Below, piece after piece: positions 57,869 to 64,000 of a stretch of DNA of 64,000 nucleotides (position 1 is the first letter of the stretch; each line of letters opens with the position of its first letter). Source of the DNA: Paenarthrobacter nitroguajacolicus (GTDB lineage Bacteria > Actinomycetota > Actinomycetes > Actinomycetales > Micrococcaceae). The stretch lies in NCBI RefSeq assembly GCF_007786235.1, contig NZ_VNFK01000015.1:1-64000 (forward strand). The letters run 5' to 3'. The notes below the pieces were generated by a model. That model had not been told where the DNA came from, did not search any database, and saw only the letters and a list, made by a program, of their open reading frames with translations. Both the position numbers and the translations under genes were made by a program.

Positions 57869-58882
57869 TTAGCTGCATGCCGCAACTGGTAGGTCCTGCC
57901 ACTGGGGACGGCATCCGATGCCGAGGAGTCCGAAGACGGTGTTGACGGATTCGCGGAGTGTTTCAAGTTGGGCCCGCGAGCGCCTGTGGGCGGCAGTTGC
58001 TTCTGCCACTGTGGTTTTCCGAAAACGGACTTTGTCCCCTGGCCTCGCTTGGGCCAGGACATCCAGTCCGGTGCTGGTGACTACTGCCAGGACCGGATAC
58101 CCGGCGGTGACGCCGCGGCCCCGGTGCAGTACCAGCAGCTCTTCCCTTGAGGGAACCTCGACGGCGCCCACTGGCACGCCGCGGGAAAGGACCTCACCGC
58201 TTGAGGTTCTTTCCGGAAGCTCTCCGCCGAGCCGCAGGCCGATGTGGTTGCTGCGGCCGCTGACGGCGTACTCCGAGGTGAAGAGCAATTCACCAGATTC
58301 GCCAAACTCGGCGACGTCCGGTCCATCGGTCACATCGACCGACAGGTCTGATCCCATGCTTGGCCGCTCAAGGCCCAGCCGGAAAAGGGGAAGGTCGAAG
58401 TACGGCTGGCGTACAGGTGTCACGCTCCGACGGGTGACGAGCGTGGTTCCTTCCCGAAGTTGAAGTCCGAAGCCCACCACGGTGTCCGGAGCTGCACTGC
58501 CGAGCAACGTCTCAGCTTCGAGGGAGCCGTGGACGGCCAGGTAGGCACGGAGTCCGCGGTGGATCCCGCGAATGGACACTGATTCACCTGCACGCACCGA
58601 TACCGGTTCCCATTGGCTGCAGGGGCGGCCACCGACGGTGAGGGTGAGGGGAGCACCAGTGACGGCGATCAGGAGGTCGGTGTTTGCCGTCATCCGGAAG
58701 TCGAGGGCGGTGATTTCCACCAGGGGATGGTTGTCCAGATTGCCGGCCAGGATGTTGGCGGCCCGGGCGGAGTACTGGTCCAAGGCGCCGTTGACCGGCA
58801 GCCCGAAGCGGGGTCCACGGAATCGGCCGAGGTCCGTGACCACGGAATTGCCCGGTTGCTGGACCAGGATTGCGCCGCTCAT
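57869..58882 (-). CDS. pxpC: 5-oxoprolinase subunit PxpC (KipA family)
   Basis: A 337-residue protein of the KipA/biotin-dependent carboxyltransferase family. The ATG at 58882 (MSGAILVQQPGNSVVTDLGR) is chosen; the frame stays open to 59203 over pxpB but only as a shadow. RFGLPVNGALDQYSARAAN (about 26-44) and the late SRGVPVGAVEVPSREELLVL (about 253-272) are family signatures. With PxpB and PxpA it forms the ATP-dependent 5-oxoprolinase converting 5-oxoproline to glutamate. Its start overlaps the pxpB stop by four bases. Confidence 0.92.
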   Translation of the reverse strand: MSGAILVQQPGNSVVTDLGRFRGPRFGLPVNGALDQYSARAANILAGNLDNHPLVEITALDFRMTANTDLLIAVTGAPLTLTVGGRPCSQWEPVSVRAGESVSIRGIHRGLRAYLAVHGSLEAETLLGSAAPDTVVGFGLQLREGTTLVTRRSVTPVRQPYFDLPLFRLGLERPSMGSDLSVDVTDGPDVAEFGESGELLFTSEYAVSGRSNHIGLRLGGELPERTSSGEVLSRGVPVGAVEVPSREELLVLHRGRGVTAGYPVLAVVTSTGLDVLAQARPGDKVRFRKTTVAEATAAHRRSRAQLETLRESVNTVFGLLGIGCRPQWQDLPVAACS

Positions 58883-59616
58883 GGCCGTGCTTCCAATTCC
58901 AGTGGCACCAAGTCCATGCCGGCGAAGTCGCTGAAGGCTTCGGCGGGGATCTGCCGGAACCGCAGGATGTCGCCCGGCTTGTAGGGCACAAGGGGTTCGC
59001 GACGGATGTTCAGGACGCTCAGCGGGGTCTGGCCAATCACACACCAGCCACCAGGAGCCGCTGCCGGGGCGATGACAGCCTGGCGTCCGGCAACCGCCAC
59101 AGCGCCGGCGGGCACGCTGAGCCGGGGATCCTTGAGGCGGGGCACGGGTTTGGGGAACGCCGGACCGTCCATCATGGGCGAACCCGCTGGCGCACCGAGG
59201 CACCGTACGGTGTAGGTCTTCCCGGTGTGGAACCTGATGACTTCCTCGGTGGAGATGCCCTGGTACTCGGCGACCTTTTCCAGGTCCGGACCGTACTCGC
59301 CGCCGTACACCACGGGAACATCGAATTCGCGGGGAGCCTTTGCGGATTCATCGGCATGGTGGAGTTCCAGGAGTCCGAGCTTGACGAAGGCGCGCACTTG
59401 GCGGGCGGAAACCATGATGGGATCGAACTCCACCAGCACGGAGTCGTAAGTGGGAACAGCGCCGTGGAGACCTTCCGCTCCGCAGCTTTCCAGCCAGTCG
59501 GCCAAGCGGTGGACGGTGAGCCAATTGTCTTCACTCGCCTCCGATATCGCCACGACACGCAACGCGGAGTCTCCGCACTCGTGGATTTCCGTGGGAGCCA
59601 CTGTCAGGACGGACAT
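58879..59616 (-). CDS. pxpB: 5-oxoprolinase subunit PxpB (KipI family)
   Basis: A 245-residue KipI-family subunit. The ATG at 59616 (MSVLTVAPTEIHECGDSALR) lies one base from the pxpA stop. ECGDSALRV at the start, DSVLVEFDP (about 58) and the conserved FLGAPAGSP-like CLGAPAGSPMMDGPAFP (about 138-154) identify it. It binds the substrate or nucleotide side of the three-part 5-oxoprolinase. In Bacillus the homologue also inhibits sporulation kinase, which is irrelevant here. Confidence 0.92.
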   Translation of the reverse strand: MSVLTVAPTEIHECGDSALRVVAISEASEDNWLTVHRLADWLESCGAEGLHGAVPTYDSVLVEFDPIMVSARQVRAFVKLGLLELHHADESAKAPREFDVPVVYGGEYGPDLEKVAEYQGISTEEVIRFHTGKTYTVRCLGAPAGSPMMDGPAFPKPVPRLKDPRLSVPAGAVAVAGRQAVIAPAAAPGGWCVIGQTPLSVLNIRREPLVPYKPGDILRFRQIPAEAFSDFAGMDLVPLELEARP

Positions 59617-59617
59617 G

Positions 59618-60406
59618 TCAGGCCGCCTTCCGCTTGGCATCCATGACCTCGGCCAGCGGGGCAATGCTGACGCCGGCGGAAATAAGTTCGGTACGGATCC
59701 GGCGGGCCAGTTCCACAGCGCCGGGATTGTCCCCGTGGAGGAGGACGGTATCGACGTCGATGTCCATGTCCACGCCGGTGGCGCAGCGGATCTTTCCGTC
59801 CACCACCATGCGCAGGGCGCGGTCCACGATCTCTGCGGGATCGTGCAGCACAGCGCCCGGCTGGCTGCGGGGAACCAAGGTACCGTCTTCCTGGTACGCG
59901 CGGTCCACAATGCCAACTATTGCTACGTCCAGCCCGGCTTCACGGGCGGCAGTGGCCAGTTCGCCGTCCTGGGCCACCACAATGAGTTCCTTGTCCACGC
60001 GGGCCGCCGCCTGGGCCACCGCCTTGGCGTAGTCTGCGCGGACAGCCACGAGGTTGCCGAGCCGGCCATGCGGGGCGAGGTGGGTGACCTTTGTGCCATG
60101 GAAAGCGGCGAAACCGTTCAGGGCCCCCATCTGGTACAGCACATCGTTCTGCACCTCGCTCGCTGAGAGGCCCATGTCGCGTCGGCCGAAGCCGCGCAGG
60201 TCCGGGAAGCTCGGGTGAGCCCCAATGCCTACGCCGCGGCGAACACATTCAGCAACCGTGGCGGCCATAATGTCCGGGTCGCCGGCGTGGAACCCGCACG
60301 CGATATTGGCACTTGAAACGATCTCCAGGAGTTCAGAATCGTCGCCAATGGTGTAAGCGCCAAATCCCTCTCCAAGATCCGCTACAAGATCAATAATCGG
60401 GTTCAC
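59618..60406 (-). CDS. pxpA: 5-oxoprolinase subunit PxpA (LamB/YcsF family)
   Basis: A 262-residue LamB/YcsF-family protein, the core of the ATP-dependent 5-oxoprolinase. The GTG at 60406 (VNPIIDLVADLGEGFGAYT) has GAAAGAGAA upstream; the frame is open to 60580 through the promoter. Conserved features: DLVADLGEGFGAY (about 6-18), SANIACGFHAGDPD (about 32-45), IGAHPSFPDLRGFGRRDM (about 61-78) and a final VLLHGDNPGAVELA. First gene of the five-gene minus-strand cluster; diverges from the LysR regulator. Confidence 0.93.
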   Translation of the reverse strand: MNPIIDLVADLGEGFGAYTIGDDSELLEIVSSANIACGFHAGDPDIMAATVAECVRRGVGIGAHPSFPDLRGFGRRDMGLSASEVQNDVLYQMGALNGFAAFHGTKVTHLAPHGRLGNLVAVRADYAKAVAQAAARVDKELIVVAQDGELATAAREAGLDVAIVGIVDRAYQEDGTLVPRSQPGAVLHDPAEIVDRALRMVVDGKIRCATGVDMDIDVDTVLLHGDNPGAVELARRIRTELISAGVSIAPLAEVMDAKRKAA

Positions 60407-60541
60407 GTGGTTCTCTTTCCGTGGTTTTGCAGTGGAATTGAATTCCGGGAAAATGGCAGGTGCTGGTTGATACCCAAAGCGTTGCCTGAAGTTCTTTCCA
60501 AAAGTCTCGCACCGGTCAACCACGTTGCACAAAGACCTAAT

Positions 60542-60568
60542 AGCTATCCCGTGATAGCTCTCCGTTAT
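60542..60568. promoter_or_regulatory. LysR-type operator region between pxpA and lysR
   Basis: AGCTATC-CCGT-GATAGCT (60542-60559) is a perfect 7-bp inverted repeat. Overlapping it, ATA-N9-TAT (60554-60568) fits the published consensus of Nac, the relative suggested by the LysR protein. It sits 104 bases before lysR and 136 before pxpA, as expected for an activator of the divergent operon. Confidence 0.55.
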
Positions 60569-60671
60569 GACCTGCGCCACCCTGTACTGTGGCTTGGGTC
60601 CCAGCGGTGCCCGGATAGAATTTCCCTAACGCATGCCACCCGGGGACGTGGCCCTCCAGGAAGGCAGACCC

Positions 60672-61616
60672 ATGGATACGCGCAAGCTCTCATACTTTGT
60701 GCAGATTGTTGACTCAGGCAGCATCACCAAGGCCGCTGCCGCGCTCCACGTGGCCCAGCCCGCCCTGAGCCAGCAGGTCTCCGCGCTGGAGAACGACCTC
60801 AAGCAGCGCCTTTTGATCCGCAGCAAGCAAGGCGTTGAGCCCACGGCCGCAGGGCACACCCTCTACCGCCACGCGCAGTCGATTCTCCGGCTGGTGGAGC
60901 AGGCCCGGCAAGACGTCGCCACCTCCGGGGCGGCCCCCTCCGGCCGCGTCTCCATTGCGATCGCGCCCTACAGCATGGCGTCCAGCCTGACGCCCCAGAT
61001 CATCAGCGAAGTCGGCCGCCGGTACCCGGATATCGTGGTGCACCTGACCGAGATTTTCGGCGGCGTCTTGAGCGAGGCCATCAAGAACGGCCGCCTGGAC
61101 ATGGCCCTGATCTACGAGCCTGGAAAGATCCGCGGCGTGCAGTTCACCACCATGATCGTGGAAGACCTCCACCTGGTGGTGCACCCGGACGTGGACATCA
61201 GCCACGGCAAGGACACCATCACCCTCGCCGAAGCCAGCACGGTGGGACTGTTCCTCCCGGAGAAGAACCACACGCTGCGGCAGCTCATCGAGAAGGGACT
61301 GACAGACCAGGACCTGCCGCTCCGCTTGGTGGGCGAAGTGGAGTCCGTCCCCTCCCTCACCCGGCTCATCCGTGCCAACCTGGGCGGCACCGTGCTGCCG
61401 AAATCAGCCGCGGATGCCCTCTTCCCGGACCAGAACTTCAAGGTGCTGCGGATCGTGGAACCTGGACTGCAGAGCAAGATCGCCCTCTGCACCCCCGACC
61501 ACGAGCCACTGTCCGAGGCCGCCTCGGCCGTGCTCATGGTGGTCAAGGAAATGCTGCACCAACAACTGATCAACAAGTACGGAACCGACCCCGTGCAACT
61601 GCCGGCCCATCCATAA
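60672..61616 (+). CDS. LysR family regulator (Nac-like)
   Basis: A 314-residue LysR-type activator. The ATG at 60672 (MDTRKLSYFVQIVDSGSI) is preceded by AGGAAGG; an upstream ATG at 60633 is not used. The helix-turn-helix is at about 15-40 (SITKAAAALHVAQPALSQQV), and the effector domain starts near 90 (GRVSIAIAPYSMASSLTP). The N-terminus resembles the nitrogen assimilation control protein Nac. It diverges from pxpA and probably activates the pxp cluster, perhaps also the downstream RraA/aminotransferase genes. Confidence 0.9.
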   Translation: MDTRKLSYFVQIVDSGSITKAAAALHVAQPALSQQVSALENDLKQRLLIRSKQGVEPTAAGHTLYRHAQSILRLVEQARQDVATSGAAPSGRVSIAIAPYSMASSLTPQIISEVGRRYPDIVVHLTEIFGGVLSEAIKNGRLDMALIYEPGKIRGVQFTTMIVEDLHLVVHPDVDISHGKDTITLAEASTVGLFLPEKNHTLRQLIEKGLTDQDLPLRLVGEVESVPSLTRLIRANLGGTVLPKSAADALFPDQNFKVLRIVEPGLQSKIALCTPDHEPLSEAASAVLMVVKEMLHQQLINKYGTDPVQLPAHP

Positions 61617-61740
61617 CAAACACTTATCCGGACAGACAGCTTTGGTCTTATTCAACGCCGATTTAATTTCCTAATATCGAATTAGAAAGAAATTCGAAAG
61701 CAGCTCACGGATTCCGCGGGCACGTTCAAAGGAAACAACG

Positions 61741-61962
61741 GTGAAAAAGATCAGCACGGCCGGATGGGTTTCGAATCCAACCCGCGGAACGATCAGCGCA
61801 CGAACCGGTTTTCACTGCCCACGGAATGGTTTTTGGCGTCCGATCGGCGGCATTGGCGAACCCTTGTTCGTCTTCGAAGGAAGCCTGATGCCCGCCCACG
61901 CCGGCAACAGCATTGAATGGCACCTGGTGGATACCCGCCCGGGACACTCCGGACTGGACTGA
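61741..61962 (+). CDS. Small W/G/P-rich hypothetical protein
   Basis: A 73-residue frame starting with GTG at 61741, behind AAAGGAAACAAC. The product is basic at the start (MKKISTAGW) and then contains RTGFHCPRNGFWRPIGG, GEPLFVFEGSLMPAHAG and EWHLVDTRP. This P-x-x-G-x-W ... GE ... MP ... W-x-L pattern resembles small one-domain proteins such as the YjzC-like group, but I cannot assign it. The region upstream (61617-61740) is A/T-rich for this genome and may hold its promoter. Confidence 0.6.
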   Translation: MKKISTAGWVSNPTRGTISARTGFHCPRNGFWRPIGGIGEPLFVFEGSLMPAHAGNSIEWHLVDTRPGHSGLD

Positions 61963-62017
61963 ACCAGCCACCACCCAGCCAGCCGCCGTCGTACTCCCAC
62001 TTCAGCTTCACCACGAT

Positions 62018-62047
62018 AAGGCGCCCTGCCACTGGCAAGGGCGCCTT
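62018..62047 (+). terminator. Hairpin terminator after the small protein
   Basis: AAGGCGCCC (62018-62026) pairs with GGGCGCCTT (62039-62047), followed by TGTTGT. It ends the plus-strand unit. Confidence 0.75.
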
Positions 62048-62070
62048 TGTTGTGCTCTCCCGATACGCCA

Positions 62071-62113
62071 AAGGCCGGCCGCACGCTGGTTCTCCAGCAG
62101 TGCGGCCAGCCTT
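62071..62113 (-). terminator. Hairpin terminator after the RraA-family gene
   Basis: AAGGC...GCCGCACGCTGG (62071-62089) pairs with CCAGCAGTGCGGC...GCCTT (62094-62113) with one bulge, 12 bases after the minus-strand stop. Confidence 0.7.
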
Positions 62114-62124
62114 GGCAGCAGGGC

Positions 62125-62799
62125 CTAGTCCTCCACCAGGAGGCCCTTCTCCTTGAGCTTCTCCGTCAGTCCGCAGAGCTCGATGGTGTTGCCGCCGTCG
62201 TGGTAGAGCTTGATGAGTTCGCGCTCGTGGTCGTCGCGTGCCTGGGACAGTGCGATGACTTCTTCGGCCTCTTCGCGGCGGACCACCACCACGCCGTCAG
62301 CGTCGCCGCGGAGGATGTCGCCCGGGTAGATGATTTCGTCGCCGAAGACGATGGGGTGGTTGATCGGGCCGAGGGTTTCCTTGACGGTGCCCTTGATGCT
62401 GACGCTGCCGGAGAACACGGGAAGGCCGAGTTCAATCAGGTCCTGGGTATCCCGCACGCCCGAGTCAGTGACCATGGCAGCGATTCCCTTGGCTTTCATC
62501 GCGTTGCCCAGGACATCGCCGAACGTGCCGGCCTCGGACATTTCCTGCGCGCCAACCAGGACCACATCGCCGGCCTGGGCATAGTGGATGGCGACCTGGA
62601 GCATGAGGTTGTCCTGTGGTGCGCAGGCCACAGTGACGGCCGGTCCGCAGAAGGACATGGAACGGTCGATCGGCTTGATCCTGGAGCTCAACGCGCCGCG
62701 GCGGCCCTGTGCTTCGTGGATCGTGGCCGAGGAAAACTTGGCGAGGCGGCTGACGAGATCGGCGTCGGGGCGCTCGAACTTGGTCTTGACGTGGATCAT
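62125..62799 (-). CDS. RraA family protein (hydroxy-oxoacid aldolase type)
   Basis: A 224-residue RraA-family protein. SSATIHEAQGRRGALSSRI (about 23-41) begins the fold, FGDVLGNAMKAKGIAAMVTD (about 92-111) and SGVRDTQDL (about 112-120) form the active-site loop with the Arg-Asp pair that binds the metal and oxoacid. Relatives are 4-hydroxy-4-methyl-2-oxoglutarate/4-carboxy-4-hydroxy-2-oxoadipate aldolases, or regulators of RNase E, a target absent here. It is 13 bases after an aminotransferase gene and is the last gene of that minus-strand unit. Confidence 0.88.
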   Translation of the reverse strand: MIHVKTKFERPDADLVSRLAKFSSATIHEAQGRRGALSSRIKPIDRSMSFCGPAVTVACAPQDNLMLQVAIHYAQAGDVVLVGAQEMSEAGTFGDVLGNAMKAKGIAAMVTDSGVRDTQDLIELGLPVFSGSVSIKGTVKETLGPINHPIVFGDEIIYPGDILRGDADGVVVVRREEAEEVIALSQARDDHERELIKLYHDGGNTIELCGLTEKLKEKGLLVED

Positions 62800-62812
62800 G
62801 GTCTGGATCTTT

Positions 62813-64000
62813 CTAGTTGAGGGCGTTGACGGCGTCGCGGATGGAGTCCACGCCGGCGTTGATGGTCTCCAGCGACGTGGCGAAGGAGATCCGGAAGTAA
62901 GGGCCCAAGCCGTAGGCCGAACCCTGGATGACGGCCACGCGCGCGGCGTCCAACAGGTAGAGCGTGAAGTCCTGGTCGTTCTCGATGACCTTGCCGTCGG
63001 GCGCGGTTTTGCCGATCACACCGCTGCAGTTCACGTAGGCGTAGAACGCGCCTTCGGCCGGCGCAACGGACAGGCCGTTGATGGCGTTGAGGCCCTCGAC
63101 GGCGGCGTCCCGGCGTTTGCGGTAGACCTCCACCGAGTCACGGACGAAGGACTGGTCGCCGTCCAGCGCCGCGACTGCTGCGGCCTGGCTGATGGACGAC
63201 GGGCACGACGACGTCTGCGACTGCAGCTTGTTCATGGCCGCAATCAGGGGTACTGGACCCACTCCGTAGCCGAGCCGCCAACCGGTCATGGCATAGGCCT
63301 TGGAAACTCCGTTGACCAACAGGATGCGGTCCTTGAGTGCCGGTGCGGCAGTGACCAGGCTGGTCACGCGGCCGTCGCCGAAGTGGATTTCATCGTAGAT
63401 CTCATCGGTGAGGATGAAGACGTGCGGGTGTTCCTCAAGGACCGCGCCGAGTGCCTGCAGTTCCTCGCGGGTGTACACGGCACCGGTCGGGTTGGACGGC
63501 GCGTTGAGGATGAGCCACTTGGTCTTGTGGCTGATGGCCTTTGCCAGCGCCTCCGGCGTGAGTTTGAAGCCTGCCTCTTCGCCGCAGGCCACGATCACCG
63601 GGGTGCCATCGTTGGCGAGCACCATGTCCGGGTAGGAAACCCAGTACGGCGCGGGAACGATCACTTCGTCGCCCTCATTCAGGGACGCCATCAGCGCTAC
63701 GTACAGGACCTGCTTGGCTCCCCCGCCGATGGTCAGCTGGTTCCGCTGGTAGTGGTGGCCGGTGTGGCTTTCAACCTTGCGAAGAATAGCGGTCTGCAGC
63801 TCCGGCGTACCGGTCACCGAGGTGTACTTGGTCTCGCCGTTGTTGATTGCCTCGATGGCCGCGGCCTTGATGTGGTCCGGGGTGTCGAAGTCCGGCTCGC
63901 CCACTGTCAGGTCGATGATCGGGATGCCTTCAGCTTTCAGTTCGCGGACGCGGGCGGCCGCGGCGACGCTCGCTGAGGACTTGATGCGGGTGACCCTCGA
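62813..64000 (-). CDS. Aspartate-type aminotransferase (N-terminus cut by window edge)
   Basis: A class I aminotransferase open to the window end (396 codons; only the first few residues are missing). It begins SRVTRIKSSASVAAAARVRE, continues with DLTVGEPDFDTPDHIK, YTSVTGTPELQ, LNAPSNPTGAVYTREEL and LTDEIYDEI, and has the PLP lysine in LVNGVSKAYAMTGWRLGYG. The late RISFATSLETI holds the substrate-carboxylate arginine. It transfers amino groups between a dicarboxylic amino acid and a 2-oxoacid. Being coupled to an RraA-family aldolase gene, its product oxoacid is likely the aldolase substrate. Confidence 0.92.
   Translation of the reverse strand, partial: SRVTRIKSSASVAAAARVRELKAEGIPIIDLTVGEPDFDTPDHIKAAAIEAINNGETKYTSVTGTPELQTAILRKVESHTGHHYQRNQLTIGGGAKQVLYVALMASLNEGDEVIVPAPYWVSYPDMVLANDGTPVIVACGEEAGFKLTPEALAKAISHKTKWLILNAPSNPTGAVYTREELQALGAVLEEHPHVFILTDEIYDEIHFGDGRVTSLVTAAPALKDRILLVNGVSKAYAMTGWRLGYGVGPVPLIAAMNKLQSQTSSCPSSISQAAAVAALDGDQSFVRDSVEVYRKRRDAAVEGLNAINGLSVAPAEGAFYAYVNCSGVIGKTAPDGKVIENDQDFTLYLLDAARVAVIQGSAYGLGPYFRISFATSLETINAGVDSIRDAVNALN

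Noticed and set aside
62588..63976. 462-codon open frame on the plus strand opposite the aminotransferase
   Set aside because: The minus strand encodes an aminotransferase with every expected motif, and the plus frame has none.

Overview
The window is high-GC, gene-dense actinobacterial chromosome. Protein sequences and gene content point to the Micrococcaceae, most likely Arthrobacter or Paenarthrobacter: a DUF222 protein, a mycothiol-dependent (MDMPI-type) enzyme, a DUF6480 protein, an actinobacterial c-di-AMP riboswitch, an IdeR-type iron box and frequent GTG starts. I see no rRNA, tRNA, insertion sequence, CRISPR array or prophage. This is ordinary chromosome with a strong catabolic and transport flavour, plus a few accessory modules.

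Layout. 1-8.8 kb: the 5' end of a DUF222 gene, a GNAT acetyltransferase, a PadR/DUF1048/DrrAB-like efflux operon, a CycA-type amino-acid permease, and a YclNOPQ-like catecholate siderophore importer behind a predicted IdeR box. 8.8-15.2 kb: a complete mannitol phosphotransferase locus. mtlA and mtlD run on the minus strand behind a TetR-type regulator, and ptsI and ptsH diverge from them, so the general PTS proteins sit beside one sugar-specific permease. 15.2-21.5 kb: an orphan excisionase-type DNA-binding protein, an MDMPI enzyme, a hydrolase, a DUF6480 protein, an ATP-dependent DNA ligase, and a c-di-AMP riboswitch in front of a Pro/Thr/Ala-rich membrane-anchored protein; then an AEC transporter. 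21.5-27.5 kb: a PucR regulator diverging from alanine dehydrogenase, an ECF sigma factor overlapping a membrane partner, an Ala/Pro-rich exported protein and a Gfo/Idh/MocA oxidoreductase.

27.7-36.3 kb: an oligopeptide ABC operon (two permeases, a fused double ATPase, a binding lipoprotein), a TetR/FMN-reductase pair around a near-perfect operator, and a GerMN-like lipoprotein. 36.4-38.0 kb: an unrecognised two-gene unit, a soluble protein overlapping a four-helix membrane protein. 38.0-44.7 kb: a PEP-mutase-family enzyme diverging from a fold-type-I aminotransferase and a universal stress protein; an APC permease diverging from a cytosine-deaminase-like amidohydrolase, each with a copy of the same operator; a PAP2 membrane phosphatase. 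44.6-50.2 kb: branched-chain 2-oxoacid dehydrogenase E1alpha/E1beta/E2 behind a HisC-like aminotransferase, then a small holin-like membrane protein. 50.2-55.5 kb: a WXG100-like protein coupled to a lipase-fold protein (possible secreted effector pair), purB, a histidine phosphatase, a GNAT enzyme and a hotdog thioesterase.

55.6-64.0 kb: a catabolic region with 5-oxoprolinase genes pxpA-pxpB-pxpC, an MHS-type MFS permease and a short-chain dehydrogenase on the minus strand, a divergent Nac-like LysR regulator, a tiny W/G-rich protein, and an RraA-family aldolase with an aspartate-type aminotransferase cut by the window end. Together these could open a substituted pyroglutamate, transaminate the product and cleave it by aldol chemistry.

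Nothing here is a known defence or mobile system. The best candidates for something undescribed are the 36.4-38.0 kb soluble/membrane pair, the 50.2-51.9 kb WXG-like/lipase pair, and the riboswitch-controlled membrane protein at 19.2 kb. All functions are inferred from sequence patterns by eye; no database search was run.
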